Origin: Talpa occidentalis
Lineage: Eukaryota; Chordata; Mammalia; Eulipotyphla; Talpidae
Direction: 5' to 3'
DNA: 64,000 bases
Assembly (NCBI RefSeq): GCF_014898055.3
Contig: NW_023604295.1
Span: 98,223,591 to 98,287,590 of the forward strand
A program made the position numbers and the translations under genes. Every line of letters begins with the position of its first letter. Position 1 is the stretch's first letter. The notes under the pieces are model-generated. The model worked only from the letters and a program-made list of their open reading frames with translations. It was not told the DNA's origin and ran no database searches. Shown here piece after piece: positions 45,131-57,901 of the stretch.

Positions 45131-46554
45131 AGTCAATGCTGGGGAAATGGAGTCTGAGATGAGGACCCGAATGGGAACAGCAGACATGCAGGATTTCTCC
45201 AATAGTACTAGCACCCAGAGAGCGGGAAGAGAATCCCTGCACCCTCTGATGACAGACAGAGGAAGGCACGGAGATTCAAGTGGACAAATGGCCTGGTTGC
45301 AGCTGCCTGGGGTGGGGCTGAGCCTGCTGTGCCCACCAGCCAGGCTGGAGGACCCCTCCTTGCCACAAAATAAGGGCTATCTGCAGAGTCCTAATCACTC
45401 CCTGTCACCTCCCGCAATGCCAGCCCAACAGGGGTGAGAAGGCCCTGGGGCTGTAGGCAGGATAGGGGCCCCAGGGCACCACTCAGCTCAGCGCACAGGC
45501 AGGCAGGTGGGAGGGCAGGAGGAGGTCTGGTCCCCATTAGGGGCCATTTGCTTGCGGTATCAGGCCAGTGGGGCTGCGGGCTGGTAAACAGGCATGGCCA
45601 TGGGCTGCTGAGAAGGAGCTGCTGCCTTGAAATCGCTTTGATTGGCTCTAATTTCCCCTGCTCCATGCAGGGGGCCCAAGGGCAGCCTAATGCGTGGTGG
45701 CAGCCGTAGCAGCCCAAGATAGGACATCTTTCCCGACTAAGAAAAAACAGAGAATGTCTCCTCTCTAACTGGTCCTTGCAGATAATGCAATTTACTGCCA
45801 CTAAAATCTTGGTCAATCAAATTCCATCTCCTGCAAGGAGCCGTCCTGCCCTGTCCTGATCCTTGGGGTCTGGTGTCAAGCATCTCTGGGCCCCTTCCTT
45901 CCCCATCTCTGCCCTCAAACCCCTACTACTAACCTCTTGGTGTCACTAGGCAGTTCCTACAGTTGCAGAATGGACAGATAGCTCCCCATGGCAGACGTGG
46001 TGACAGTGATGGGTGACATGATGATGGATGACACTTCCCTTCTCCGAGCAAGCACAGCTTCACGCCCATATGGCCCTCTGCTCCGTGCTTTGTCCCACCC
46101 TCACCCCACCAGGTATGACGTACTCCTCTGAAGATGCAGAGGAAGAACCTGCACCTCCTCCACCACCCCCCAAAAAAGAATCCAGCCTCAGGGTTCCCAC
46201 CGTGATTCCCAGGCTGCCCACATTGGAGGGAAAGTGGAGAAAGCCTGCTGGCCCGGGGATGACCTTCCAGGCATTGACACTGGGCAGGGGGTACTGTGCG
46301 TGTGACTCCAGAGCATTTGTGGCTGGCAAACTTGGGGGCAAACATCTCCCTCCACCTACCCTTCCTTGCTCACTGCTGGCTACTTCACCTATCTCTTCAC
46401 CCTTCTCCCGCTCTCCTGCCCATCACCGACCACCCTGGGGAGCCCTGACAGCCGGCTGGGCTCCTTGTTTCTTTCTAGGACATTTTTCCAGTTGCTTCTT
46501 CTTTATATTCCTCTTATCCATCAACTCTTACCCCGCTCAAGCATCTAATTATTT
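45131..46554. other. GC-rich unique sequence with chance ORFs
   Basis: ORFs of 141, 138 and 185 codons overlap on both strands. The 185-codon one (46028-46585, plus) has a stretch with acidic, polyproline and lysine codons and is discussed as a weak exon candidate among the findings. Confidence 0.4.
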
Positions 46555-46690
46555 TATTCTTTATTCAACAATACTTACTAAATAATCAGTGACCATGTGT
46601 CAAGGGCCTGCTGGCTATGTGTCAAAGGCTATACCAGGCTCTGGACTGGAAGTCCGGGCTCACACAGGGGATTTCACAGTGGCTGTCCTC
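46555..46690 (-). mobile_element. L2 fragment, minus strand
   Basis: 'ttattcaacaatacttacta' with 'ggctataccaggctctggac' and 'ctcacacaggggatttcaca' fits reversed L2 3' end. Confidence 0.55.
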
Positions 46691-47344
46691 TTGTTCCTTG
46701 TCATTTTCTCTCTTCTCATAATGGTCACTCTTGGGTTGAGAGGGAGATCAGGGCTGCCCTATAACTACGGAGGAAAGCAGACAGTCCAGTCCTTCAGAGA
46801 CCATCCGTCTGTTCCTCCCAGGCCTTCCTTGAGATGCAGAGGCCTTCCATGGCACCCCACCTTCCATCTTCCAGGAACTATTCCTGGCCCCATAAGGTTG
46901 GGAGTGAATGGGGAGGAGAGCCACTCCTTTCTCAGGCAACTGCATTGTGAGGATGGGTTGGTGGATGGCCAGAGAGAAGCAAGAACAGCAAGAGGCCGGG
47001 TCATCCCAGAGTCAGGCCAGAAAGCACTGCTTCCTCCACCCGCCTGGCTGACAGCCCCCGACCATTTCAAAGGGCTTGATAAACAGCTTGGTGGCCTTGT
47101 CTCCCCCGCACGCTGTAGCACAGGCTGGGAGAGGCGGCCTCCTAGCCAGCAGCAGCACCAAGGGCAAGGTGCTCCTCTGCTGGGTCAAGGTGTTCCAGGC
47201 TCCTTTCTGGGCCTCCATAACTGGCCACCTTTGGCAGCCAAACAGATGCAGCTCCCCCCTGCACCCCACCCGGCCTTTTGAGCACATCTGTTCACAGTTA
47301 GGGGTCTGTGCCCATCTGGGAATTTCAGCCAGGCAGCCTGTGCT
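46691..47344. other. Unique sequence with a 230-codon chance ORF
   Basis: The plus ORF 46589-47281 starts inside the L2 fragment and has no recognised domain; it is probably spurious. Confidence 0.45.
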
Positions 47345-47480
47345 TAGACCCTCGCATGTGTGTACCTGGGCCTGTGTGCACACATGACAACATACATGCC
47401 TGCAGAGACAGCCACTTACATGTATCCACAGGTTCTGCATGTACCCAGATGCACACATATGTGCTCACATCATTGAGAAT
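47345..47480. repeat. Degenerate TG/CA-rich tract
   Basis: 'gcatgtgtgtacctgg', 'ctgtgtgcacacatgac' and 'gatgcacacatatgtgc' give a decayed alternating purine-pyrimidine region. Confidence 0.55.
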
Positions 47481-48274
47481 ATTTCAGTCCAGGAATTACA
47501 TGCACAGTCAAATAGACTGGAGGAGGTGGGAGGAGCACTTTCAACTGAAAAATAAAATATAGGCTAAGGAGGTTCAGAAACAGCTTTAAAAGAAAAAAAG
47601 AAAAAAAAGGAAGGCGCTAAGCCAACATCTTAGCACTCCCGATGCTATCGGCAAGGACTGAGCTAACACAAGGGGCTCAGCCCTGCTTCTCTCTCCCTCT
47701 GGGGCACACCTGGCCGTCTGTCCTGGCAGGATCCAGCAGCGCGGGATGCAGAATGGCATTCTGTGAAAGTCAGGGTCTGGCCTCAGTCCCTACATCTTTC
47801 TGAGGCATGCAGCCCCCGAGCATACGTGGAGTGGGCCTGGCTTCAGCAGGTGGCCAAGGCCAAGGGCAATCATGAACTTGCCCAGACCCAAGGGGACAGA
47901 GCTTTTCATGGAGCACCTTTAGAGCTTAGGGCAAGATGGGCCAGCGCTTCCCTCTCCAGCAACCTCGTTTACTCAGTGTTGAAGCTGACCCAGAAAGGGA
48001 CAGGACTCAGAGTAGCCGGCACAGCAGTCAGGAGGGGAACCTGGGCTCCTCATTCCTTACCCCTCATTCTTCCCTCCTCCTAGCTGTCTATCCTGTAGTC
48101 AGGCTAGTGCAGTTGGCTTTCAGGAGGCCCTGGCCTGAGCCAGCAGCATCAAGGGCAGAGGTCACCCTGCCCTGGACTTCCTGGCCTTCCCTAGATGCAT
48201 TTCTCCAGGTCTGACGTCAACCCTCGTTGGTGGCTGTTTACCTGTCTGTATGGAGGGGCCCGGGGATATTGCAG
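47481..48274. other. Unique sequence, no gene seen
   Basis: An A-rich stretch (47585-47612) resembles a retroposon tail without a recognisable body. Otherwise nothing. Confidence 0.4.
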
Positions 48275-48500
48275 TGAATATGTGGCCTCTGGGGCCCTGC
48301 TGCCTGCGTTCAAATCCTTGCTCTGCTTCAAGTCTGTAGGGAGTTAGGGGGGTTGTGGGGATTCGACTCCATGAGTCGGATTATCCTTCTCTAAAGTAGG
48401 AGTGATAATTCCACTCAGCCAGATCCTTATAAGGATTCACAAAGACAGTGCAGGTAAAGTGACTGGGATCCAATTAAAAACTCAGCAAATGTTATTGATC
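48275..48500 (+). repeat. MIR
   Basis: 'gcctgcgttcaaatccttgc', 'ataaggattcacaaagacag' and 'ctcagcaaatgttattgatc' follow the MIR order. Confidence 0.8.
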
Positions 48501-48609
48501 CTGAAGTTAACCCTGATTAAACAAAATTTCCATGCTCCCTTTGCTTTCTGAAGTGGACTCGGCCTGCATCTCCCTATTCCTGGAGATCCAGGAGGGAGGC
48601 AAAGGACTT

Positions 48610-48782
48610 CAGGCAGTGGTTCTAGAATGGTCCCCAGACCATCTCCAGCAGCACCTGGAAACGGACTCAAAATACAAATTCTGACACACAAATTCCCAGA
48701 TATGCTGAATCAGATACTCTGGGTGAGCCCCCGTACTGTGTGTTTTAAAAAACCCTCCAAGTTCAAATTTGAGTAGATCTGA
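48610..48782 (+). mobile_element. MER5A-like hAT-Charlie element
   Basis: 'gcagtggttctagaatggtc', 'ctccagcagcacctggaaac', 'gctgaatcagatactctggg' and 'tttgagtagatctg' fit MER5A-type elements with inverted ends. Confidence 0.7.
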
Positions 48783-49769
48783 CACCTGCCATGTGTTATC
48801 CTTTTGTGGCTACTGTCCAGAAATAGAGTCCACCAGTCTCTGGGGTTAGGATCTGAGTGCCAGCCCTGGTTTCGACAGCCTGTGCCTCAATGATCCCCTC
48901 CTGGCCACCACCCTGGCCCCACTGTGCCTGTACAAGCCCATTTGTGGGGGCCTTTAGTGCTCCTGCCTCCAGCCATGTGCACCCCAACCTCTGCCCTGCA
49001 CTCAGCCCGTGTCCAGCTGGGCCGAGCCCAGGCCTGGAGGGGGAGACTCAGGCGCTTGACTTCAAAGCCTTGTCAGAGTAAGCCAGTTTGCAATGGAGGT
49101 CAAAGATAAACTAAGGAACAAATTGGCCAGAAAATGTGCGTGGGGGAGGCTGCCGGCGGCGCACCAGAGGAAAGGGGGCTGGGTCTTGTTCTATGGATGT
49201 TTCTAGAGGAGCCTTTCTCACCACCAGCACCACACAGGTACCCTTCAGTGAGGGCAGCTGAGGAGGGAGTCAGGCCCCAGCTGATCGCACCCCACCTCAC
49301 CCCACCCTTGCAAGGGTTTGGGTTGCATTTACTCTGTTCTGACTTTGCTTTGTGTGGCCTCTCAATCTGTCTCTCAGAGCTTGTGGTCAGAGCTGGGATC
49401 AACACATGGTTTGACCCATGAGCAGCTTGGCAGAGGTACCATGGCCAGGTGGGAGTGGAAGACGGTCCAGGTGGGTCCCAGCTATCCAGCAGAGGTGCTG
49501 CTGTTTATACTGTGTGGAGCTGCCTGTAATATGCCCTGTCCTCCTTGGCTTCAGGAGAATCCTGCATACACCCCTCCTGAGCACCCCACAATTCTCTGCA
49601 TTGCCACTACCATCCTAGGTTGCTGGACCCTTTCAAGCCTCAGGGATACTCTTTAAGAGCGTGTGAGTGGCGGCCAAGTCTGAGAGTACCTTTTCTGTAC
49701 CAGAGCAGAGGGATAGCACAAGCCAAGCGTATGCGCTGAGAGCTGGTGGGCATGCCTTGACCTCTGCAC
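48783..49769. other. Unique sequence, no gene seen
   Basis: Chance ORFs up to 112 codons on both strands, no domain recognised. Confidence 0.4.
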
Positions 49770-49771
49770 CT

Positions 49772-49796
49772 GAGGGGCCACCAGGAGGCACAGGGC
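49772..49796 (+). promoter_or_regulatory. CTCF-like motif (weaker)
   Basis: 'ccaccaggaggcac' at 49778-49791 fits the CTCF core with one or two departures. Same orientation as the stronger site at 12.1 kb. Confidence 0.35.
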
Positions 49797-49877
49797 TGCC
49801 CGGCGAGCATCAGTGGGGATGAAGGTGGGCACAAGCATGTACAGATGCCACCGGGTGCTATGCACATCCACAAGCAT

Positions 49878-49970
49878 GATCTTATTTAACCCTCAGAGCC
49901 CTCTGTCAAGGTAGCTGTTTTTTCCCTCCTCTCCCAAGGAGGAAAGTGAAGCTGCGTGGCTCCAGGTGTC
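49878..49970 (-). repeat. MIR fragment, minus strand
   Basis: 'gatcttatttaaccctcaga' and 'aaggaggaaagtgaagctgc' fit reversed MIR. Confidence 0.65.
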
Positions 49971-50384
49971 ATGAGAAAGTGACAGTGGAGGATAGCAGCC
50001 AGGTACCACCCAAAAGACCCCAGACCTCGACAGCCTCAGCTGTGATCCAGCGGCCACAGGCTACTCCTTGCCTGCTCTGCCTGGGACCTAAACGTAGGAG
50101 GACCCTCGTGGCTGCACTGTCCTTGGCTGCCACATGGAAGCCATGTGGCATCTTTGGTCATTCACCAAGTCCACATGTGACCACCACAATCAGGATGAGC
50201 AAGCGAGGAGTGGCGGTTCTATCTTCATTCCCATTCTCAGATGGGAAAGTTAGCTTCCAGGGGGTGCGCAGCCCAGGTCTGCCCCAATCAGACGGACAGG
50301 GCCTGTGTTCAGATGTGCTGGGGTGTGAGTAGGGGCTGGGGCCCTAAGGTGGGGGTGGGGAGCACGCTTTTGTCCTGAGGGTGT

Positions 50385-50690
50385 TCAACGTTATTTTGAA
50401 TTAATTATAACCTTAATAGTGTAAAAGCATACAGCATAAAACACTCGTCGATTTCACTCCTCTCCCAGAGGAAACACTGCTGTAAGCTACCTGGCCGCGG
50501 TTCCTTCCAGAACATTTCCGAGTACTCACAGACAGCTCCAAGCACCTCTACAGTGTTTTGTTTGTTTCACAAAAATGTTTCATACAACATATGATGTAGT
50601 TCTATGACTTACTTCTTTCACTTAACATTTCTTGGAAAGGGTTCCACGCCAGTACATAAAACGTCCACTGCATTCTTTCTGGGGACACAG
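50385..50690 (-). mobile_element. Old L1/HAL1-like relic
   Basis: 'tttcttggaaagggttccac', 'tgacttacttctttcactta' and 'gtgtaaaagcatacagcata' resemble reversed L1/HAL1 3' sequence, strongly diverged. Confidence 0.4.
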
Positions 50691-51609
50691 AAGCTCTCTG
50701 GCAATGGAAGCCCTGCAGTCAGTGTACTCACGGAGGCCGACCCTGGGCCCTAGCCAGGTCCCTCATCTGTGGGCTGACGGCTGAAAGTGACCTGACCAGA
50801 GGCCCAGGCTTCCATTGGGGCCAAGCTGGTGCTGTGGTCCTCCTGCCTGCATCCCCTGGGCCTCTCACCTCCCCAGCCTCTCAGGACCCTCAAACTGGCT
50901 TGAATATCTCCAGTCTAGTTGCACCGACCCACGTGAGGTATTTGAAGTCTAAAGTGCTACCCTTTCTGGGTGTGCTGGCACTGTGAGAGAAGACTTAACC
51001 CAAAATGATGCCTAGGTAGGAGCCCAAGGCAGGCAAGTGGCAGATATATGTGCAGGTGTGCAGAGGACACCCAGATCCCTATATTCATGCTCTTTCAGTC
51101 TGGACTTCTGCCTTGGGTGAAGATGCCCACTGGCCACTAGGTAGGGCCTAAACACATGGGGTGGGGACACCCAAAGTCCCCCTGGTCTGGGCTAGGCTCC
51201 TGGTGGGTATGCTGGCCTCTCTGACCTGTGTCCTTCACAGAGACAGCTTGGATCCAGGGGCCCTCCACCCCTAGCAGCTGCAGACTCCGCTCACCTCTAT
51301 CTTTCACTCCCTCTTTGCTCCAGGATTGCACAGCTAGGCTCCCACATAACTTCCCTAACCTCCAAGTGCTCTGCAGAATTCTGCTTCCTCTGCCTCTCCC
51401 TGCTTGCTGTTCCCTCCATCTGCCTGTATAGCTCAACTCAGGACCCTCCTCTGGACCACTCCTTCACCAACAGGAAGCCCCTACTTGAATCACAGGGAGC
51501 TCCTCACATTATAGCTCAGGACTGTACATGTTCTAGTTCAAGACTGTATGCATCACAATGGGACACAGATCAAAGGTCAGGGCAGCTATTCACTGCTGAT
51601 TCCCTCTGG
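50691..51609. other. Unique sequence, no gene seen
   Basis: No repeat or credible ORF. Confidence 0.4.
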
Positions 51610-51930
51610 GCCTCGCAGCTATTCATTCAACAAACACTGTCTTCACACTGGTCAAATGATCACTCACTTCAAGGGCTCTCAGTTTACCCACAAGCTAGAC
51701 AGTACACCCTGACAGAGGAAAGCTAATGTGCACGTGTGCGTGCACACTGAAGGGCGACTTGAAGGGCATAGCAGAGAGAGGGGAGGAAAGCTTCCTGGAG
51801 GAAGTGAAGCAGGAGCCAAGTTCTGCATACTGTGTAGACGTTCTCCAGGAAAAAGAGGGATGGAAGGCCATCCTGAGCATGGTACAGCATGTGCAAAGTC
51901 ACAGGACACTGAAAGCACCCCTCAGCCACA
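51610..51930 (-). mobile_element. L2 fragment, minus strand
   Basis: 'attcattcaacaaacactgt', 'gaaagcttcctggaggaagt' and 'gagcatggtacagcatgtgc' match reversed L2 over about 300 bp. ORFs of 100-141 codons on either strand here run through the L2. Confidence 0.7.
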
Positions 51931-53664
51931 GCACTGGCCCTCCGCTGGGACATCTCCCTTGCCAGACCGTAGCCCTCGGAGAACAGGGGCCACACGTAAC
52001 ATGCGCACACCACTCGGAAATATTTGCTGACCCAAGGAGTCCTGGCCACTGGAGCGCCTCTCAGCTGGGCAGCAGGCCACATGTCCAGGCCCAGGCACCC
52101 ACAGCTTGGTTCTATTTGGAGACTCAGTCTTCAGAGAAGAGCAGCTTTTAGGGGAACCAGTAGAAGCACCCAGGACTAATGTCTCAAGCCCTCTGGTCGA
52201 TATGCAGCTCGTCCTTATCTTTCTGGGTGACATGTGCATGTCACTTTCCCTCTCTGAACCCTAGTTGTCCCAAATTGGGATGAAGTCCTTTCTGATAGAA
52301 GACTGCAAATATAATCAGGACAAGACCTGGGACCTTGAGAGACCCTTTCTGATTCCAACATTCTGTGACTTTCACTCCAAGGGCCATCCTTACTTCCCTA
52401 GAAGACGTTCTGTACTCCCTTCCCTCTGTATCTCCAAGGCAGGGCGGGGTGGGCAGGGACAGAACTAAGATGCCCCAGTCAGGGACCCTGCTCCCTTTCC
52501 ACTTCACGTCATCGACTGGGACCTTACCTTCTAGCCGGGTCCCCCAAGCCCCGCAAGCAGACACTTCATCATGAGCCAGATGACCTCTGAGGATTTTGCC
52601 TCTCTCACTCCTCAGGGAGACCAGCTGATCTACCCAGAGGCCTGTCCAAAGTCCCAGGCCAGCTGGGTCCAAGTACACAGCCTGGTGCCTGTCTCAGACC
52701 TGTCTTCAGTGGGCACTGCCCTGAGGAGTCCCACCACCCAAGGAAGAGATGATCCCACACATAAATCTCCTGTCCTGGCTGCCAGAGGTGCTGGCAGGAT
52801 AGCCATCCGGAGCAGATGCTGCACACTCAGAGCATCTGCCAGTAACGTGACCTGGCCCGCATTTCCCCTGGAGTGAAGAAAAGAGAAAGCAGCCCCTTTT
52901 CTGTGAATGGGGAAAGGGAAATCGCCTTGGTCTGCCAGAATCTTGCCTTCCAGAGGCTCCCAGGGTCTTCTCCCAGGGAGAATGGCTTCCTCTGGGAAGC
53001 CTCAGGGATTATGGGATGAGAGTGTAGTATGCCTCGGAGGCAGAGTGGGTGCCAGCAGGTGAGGGGGTGAGCAGACAGCTGCCACCCCTCTGTTATGGGG
53101 CCAACATTGAAGAGCCGTTGTGCAGAAAATTGGGGCAACATCCAGGTATATTGATGAGACCCACATCCAGATGGCACTGAGGGACTACTTACAACAATTA
53201 GCTAAGGAACATGACTCCACCTGCTATTTTTAGAGGGTACCACATCTGGAGATGGTATCTTTTGACTGGAGATGTCTACACCAGAGGCCAGGGGATTTGC
53301 ATCATCTTCCATGAATGACTCATCAAGATTTTTCTACCATGTCCTTATGCCTTCAAATGACAAATAATTCTGGTGTTTTTGTGCATGGGGCCTGGCCCTC
53401 AAGCAGCCTCCAGTAACACCCTCCTAAGCAGTGGCCAGTGCTATGCTGGAAGGGGATGAAACGCCCCAAGCAGTCTTGCATACTGTAGCCTTGTCTCCCA
53501 GCTCTGTCCACAGGTGGTGGTGCTGAGCATCTGGGGGACTGGGCCGCATGTGTGGCCAGGACTGCTTCTCTAGGTTCCTGTGTCTGTTTCCTGGGGATAC
53601 AGGCTATGTCCCAGGAGGCAGGCCACAGACAGTGAGACCCAAGGAAGAGACATAGACAGATATG
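51931..53664. other. Unique sequence, one small MIR-like patch
   Basis: 'tgtgcatgtcactttccctc' with 'tctgaaccctagttgtccca' (52225-52290) is MIR-like. Overlapping chance ORFs up to 145 codons are otherwise featureless. Confidence 0.4.
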
Positions 53665-53760
53665 AGCGCAAGTCCCAAGTCACTTACTGGAGGATAGGCT
53701 GAGCTACTTCACCCCCTGCGCTTCAGCTCCCCATCTGTAATCAAGGAGACCTAACTCCAA
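53665..53760 (+). repeat. MIR-like fragment
   Basis: 'gctacttcaccccctgcgct' and 'cagctccccatctgtaatca' fit the MIR core. Confidence 0.5.
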
Positions 53761-56700
53761 GGAGAGGAGCTACACACACTGCAGAGGGGAATGTGAATTT
53801 CCACACCCAGGTCCAGGTGACAAAGTTGTGTCTTTCTTTATTTCCCAACCTAGCTTAGCTTTTGCACCCCATGTCCACAGCTGGCAGACAATCATCTAGG
53901 CACACACCTTCAGAAAACCCAGCCTCTAGCAGACTTTCTTCATCAGTTCCCAATCAATCTAGTACTCCTTCCTCTCCCTCTCCCCACCTTACCCCAAGGG
54001 GAGATGGAAGCCACAGGTGTTAGAGGGAGGGTCCCCTATCTCTCCGTCCAGCAGCCTCTGCCAAGTGCTGGTGCAAGTCCTCGATGCCCGGCTTTGTCCA
54101 TTGGCATCTGGCTATGCTTTGTCTACGTGCTTCCTGTTATCTGCTTACCAAGTGCACACAGTCACTCAGTGTCTCTCCCGTTCTGATGCAGGATGTCTCC
54201 AGGTTTGTCCACCCTGCTCTTCTTACCCCTGCACCCCTGCCCTGCACCTCAGCCCTCTTCACCCCTGCAGAACCCAGCAAATTCAGATGTTCCCGTATCC
54301 CTTAGGGGGGTCTTGGTAATCCCTGCCCAACATTTCTTCCCTTTCCCCCTTACCTCCCTGATAACCTCACCCCTCAGAACCTCCCTCCCAAAAGGCTCCC
54401 CTCACTACCAATTGACTCTAACCCTCATCCCATCTCTGCAGAAGCCCCAGCAGCAGGACCCCTCAGACACACGTCAGCGCAGGGCTCTGGGCCATGTGCA
54501 CGTGCTTCTCAGGTCCACACTGTGGACCCTACTGGGAAGTCTCTATGGGTGACTACAGCTCTCTCCTCCAGCCTGGCTGCATGTAGCGCCCCGCTCCCCT
54601 GCACCAGGCTGTGCTCCTCTGGGAGCCTCTTCAAACTCTCCGTTATTCTCTAAGGCCTATACAATCAACACTGGTAGCTCTTTCTTTCTCAACTTCTAAA
54701 AATGCCCCTCTGTTTTTTTGTAATGATAAAGCAGTCTTGGATATCGAGGTGCCCCCTGGCCAGACAGATAGGACTCAGGAGAGGTTAGTTTGGATCCTGG
54801 CTCAGCTGCTCACACTGACCTGGATGGGTTCTCAACCCTCGTTAGCATCAGAGTCCTCAACTCTACATATGAAGAATAACCAGGTCGCCTCCCAGGACCA
54901 TGGGAAGGTCACCTGCCCTCAGCACAGCACCCTGCATGGTGAATGCTTGGCGGAGGAGCTGCGTCACTATCACTGTAGTCATCTTATGTCTAGTTGATGA
55001 AGTCATGCTGGGTGGACTTGCTTCCAGGAGGATGAACACCCCCCCCTCTCCCCACTCAGCCCCTGGTGCTCACCATCAACAGGGTCACCCCATAGCAGGG
55101 TCAGCACCGGTGTTGGGGAGAGGCAGGCCACTCACTTCAGGAAATGGGAGAATCAGGGCTCCTGGGAGAAGTCAGACCCCTCCACATCTCTAGGGCTCAC
55201 CACTTGTCAGGGTGCCATAGAGGAAAACTGGCTCTGGCAGCTCCTTGCCACCCCACACTCCTGCCCATCTCTCACTCTTCCTTCCATCCCCAAACCTTTT
55301 TCTATCCTACAAAATTCCCTTGCACGCCCACACCGTCTACCCACCCCTTCCCCTTCCTTTCACTTCTAAAAGTCCCTCTATTTCTTGCAGACAAATCCAC
55401 CGACCTAAAGTGGCCAATTTCATGTCTACCCAGAAATACATCTTTCTAATCCAGCCCAGAAAAATAGGTGTAAACAAAAGGAAAGGCCTAAAGAGAAACA
55501 GTAGCCTACCAAGGCATGTTTTGGGGAAGGCTCTCTGCGCGGACAGAGAGGACAGGGCCCAGCAACAGAGGCTGGGGATTCTGACGTCTACACAGCCCCT
55601 CTGTGTGCCGAGTCCTGTGCCCCTTCTTCCCAGGCCATACAGGAGGAGCTGCTCTGGGGTAGATTTGGGTTTGTCAGAAGTCATTGCCTAGGGCCTCAGG
55701 ACCCGTGGCCATGGGCCTCCAGGGCAGCAAGAGGGTTCCAGGCAGGAGGCAGTGAGTTGTACTCCCCACCAGGCTGCTACCCCTGGGGGTCACACAACTG
55801 AGCCATCTTGCGGCACCCAGGATCAACTAGCCAGTGCCTCACCCAGAGCAGAGGAAAGAAGGGGCTGGATTCTCACCAAAACCAACTGAAGCTATCAAGC
55901 TTGAGAAAGAGAAACCAGAAGTGGTCAGCACAGTGGAAGGTCCAGGCAGTTAGCAAGCAGCAGGAATGTCCACACCAGCTCACACTTGCATATCTCACTC
56001 GATCTTACCTCCATTTGGGGGTAGGAAGGGACTTGTGAGCACTGTAATCAGATGAAAACCAGAAACTCAGAGACACTTGGCTATTTGTCCAGCAGCAGGG
56101 GCCACTGGAGCCGTGGGCACACTGGCCTTCAGGTCTAGAATTTCCTACTGAAAAGCTAGTGCATGCATGTGTCAGTAAGGAGATGGCAGTTATTAAGTTA
56201 AACCACTTGAGATGGCAATTTTGCTGATCCAAAAGTGTAAAATACCCATCAGTTTATGTTTCAGCCAATATTTAAGGCAGTGTGAGTACTCTAGGGAATA
56301 CTCTTTGCCTCCCCCCAAATCTCTCTGCTCTGGTACCTGATTCTACCTAGAGTAGTTTTTTCTGTTTGTTTGTTTTTGTTTTGGCATCTCATCCTTATAA
56401 AGTACAGGCACCCATAGGAGTAAACAGAAAGACAAGAAGGGTCACACACACACTAGTATAAATTAGTTCAATAGGCCAAGCAAGAGGAAGAGCTCTGAGG
56501 ACATACTAGGCTGCTGAAAGGAGAGCACAAGTGTGGATTTGGAAGGGAAGGCAGAACTGGCCTTGATAAGAGGGGTCCAAGAAGGCTGTTGAGTTACATA
56601 GTTTCACTGTGATACCCACATTCCTGGGGATAAAGATTTGCTGAGTTCCTTTGACAAGCCACCTAGATTCTCTGAGCCTCTGTGAGTTCCTCTGTTCATG

Positions 56701-56909
56701 GAAACTGACCATCCCGCTGATCATTCAAAACAGGGCACAGAATGGCCTTGGGAAGTGTGAACAGAAAGGGTCTTCCCTGCCAGACCCTGTCCTTGTGACA
56801 GCTGGGACTTCTGCCCCAAGGAGATCTCAAAAGCAGTCCAGGTCTGAAATTTCCCTGAGTGTCCCCCTCTGCTCACCTCCAGGGGCATACCCAGCCTTCA
56901 GTAATCACA
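53761..56909. other. Unique sequence, pyrimidine-rich in part, no gene seen
   Basis: Three kilobases with no confident repeat. The plus strand is pyrimidine-rich at about 54150-54450 and 55230-55400. ORFs of 119-148 codons overlap on both strands without domains. A MIR-like patch near 54760-54825 is too weak to list alone. Confidence 0.4.
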
Positions 56910-57050
56910 ACTTTCATTGACTGTATACCTACTATGTGCCAGCTTTGGATGTAAAGCATTCTCCCCAGTTTCCAGATGAGGAGTTAGAGAGCAGAGAGGG
57001 CAAGTATCCTATGGGGGCCACACAGTCTAGAAAGAGTCAGAGATAGGATT
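56910..57050 (-). repeat. MIR, minus strand
   Basis: 'ctactatgtgccagctttgg', 'ccagatgaggagttagagag' and 'gcagagagggcaagtatcct' match reversed MIR. Confidence 0.85.
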
Positions 57051-57369
57051 CTATACTCATGTGGCTGATTCCCATGTTCCTACTCCAAATCTTTGGTCCT
57101 GCCAGCCAAGGGGCTATAGCTGGTCTCTCTGGGGCAAGAAGAAGGAGACTAGAGCATCCTTCAAGCCCCTGGGCAGCAGGGGAGTATACATACAATAGAG
57201 AGTATGCTCTCACCTCTCGGAGAACACCATCTCACAGAACACTGGGGATGTGAACAAGCTGGGGCACACGTTGGGGCCATGGCCCTGGCACACACATTCA
57301 GGCCTATGGTTCTGGGAGAGGGTTTCAAGAATGGCAGAATAGAATCCATATTTTGAATTATCACAGACC
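57051..57369. other. Unique sequence, no gene seen
   Basis: Nothing recognised between the two MIR copies. Confidence 0.4.
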
Positions 57370-57710
57370 TAGGGTCGAATTCTAACTCTATAGCTGCATA
57401 TTTGGGGGAAGTGGCTTAACTTTCTAATCTCTAACTTGTCCATTTATTTTTTTTATTTAAATATTTTATTTTACATCTTTTTTCATCTTTGCACAATGTA
57501 TGCATTTTCATTGTGGTTATATTCCCCATACAATTGCACCCCCCCCTTATTTTGACTCTAGTCCTTCCTTTCCCTGCCCCTCCCTCACCACCCCCCCCCC
57601 GCCATTTAAAGCCCTCCTCTCCAAGCTCTCATAAGGACAAGTCAGGACTCATGCATATGCATACAATGTTCAGCATAGTGCTTGGCTCCTAGCAAGTGCC
57701 AAGTAGATAG
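57370..57710 (+). repeat. MIR split by an L1 tail
   Basis: Left part 'gtcgaattctaactctatag' to 'aatctctaacttgtcc'; right part 'agcatagtgcttggctccta' with 'gcaagtgccaagtag'. The two parts are consecutive in MIR. Confidence 0.8.
57447..57601 (-). mobile_element. 5'-truncated L1 tail inserted in MIR
   Basis: In reverse it contains 'gtgcaattgtatggggaata', the terminal phrase of the young L1 subfamily seen at 58.7 and 62.1 kb, then an A-rich tail. A 7-bp target duplication, ccattta, lies at 57440-57446 and 57602-57608. Confidence 0.82.
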
Positions 57711-57901
57711 GAATAATTTTTTAGTCCCAGGATACACAATTTATGTTCCAGGGCAAACGCAATTTGGCTTAACCAAGAAGAGAAACAAGGGCATGGAGAT
57801 GCCTCCTGAAGGGGCTGGGAAGGTGAAGCTCAGGGTCTTCTTTGTGAGAAATGACTTGGTTAGGTATCATTAAGTTCTCCTCTGACCAAGAATTCTTCAA
57901 A

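Noticed and set aside
46589..47281. 230-codon plus-strand ORF
   Set aside because: It begins within an L2 relic and has no recognisable domain.
47585..47612. A-rich stretch as a possible retroposon tail
   Set aside because: No recognisable body upstream and no matching target duplication found.
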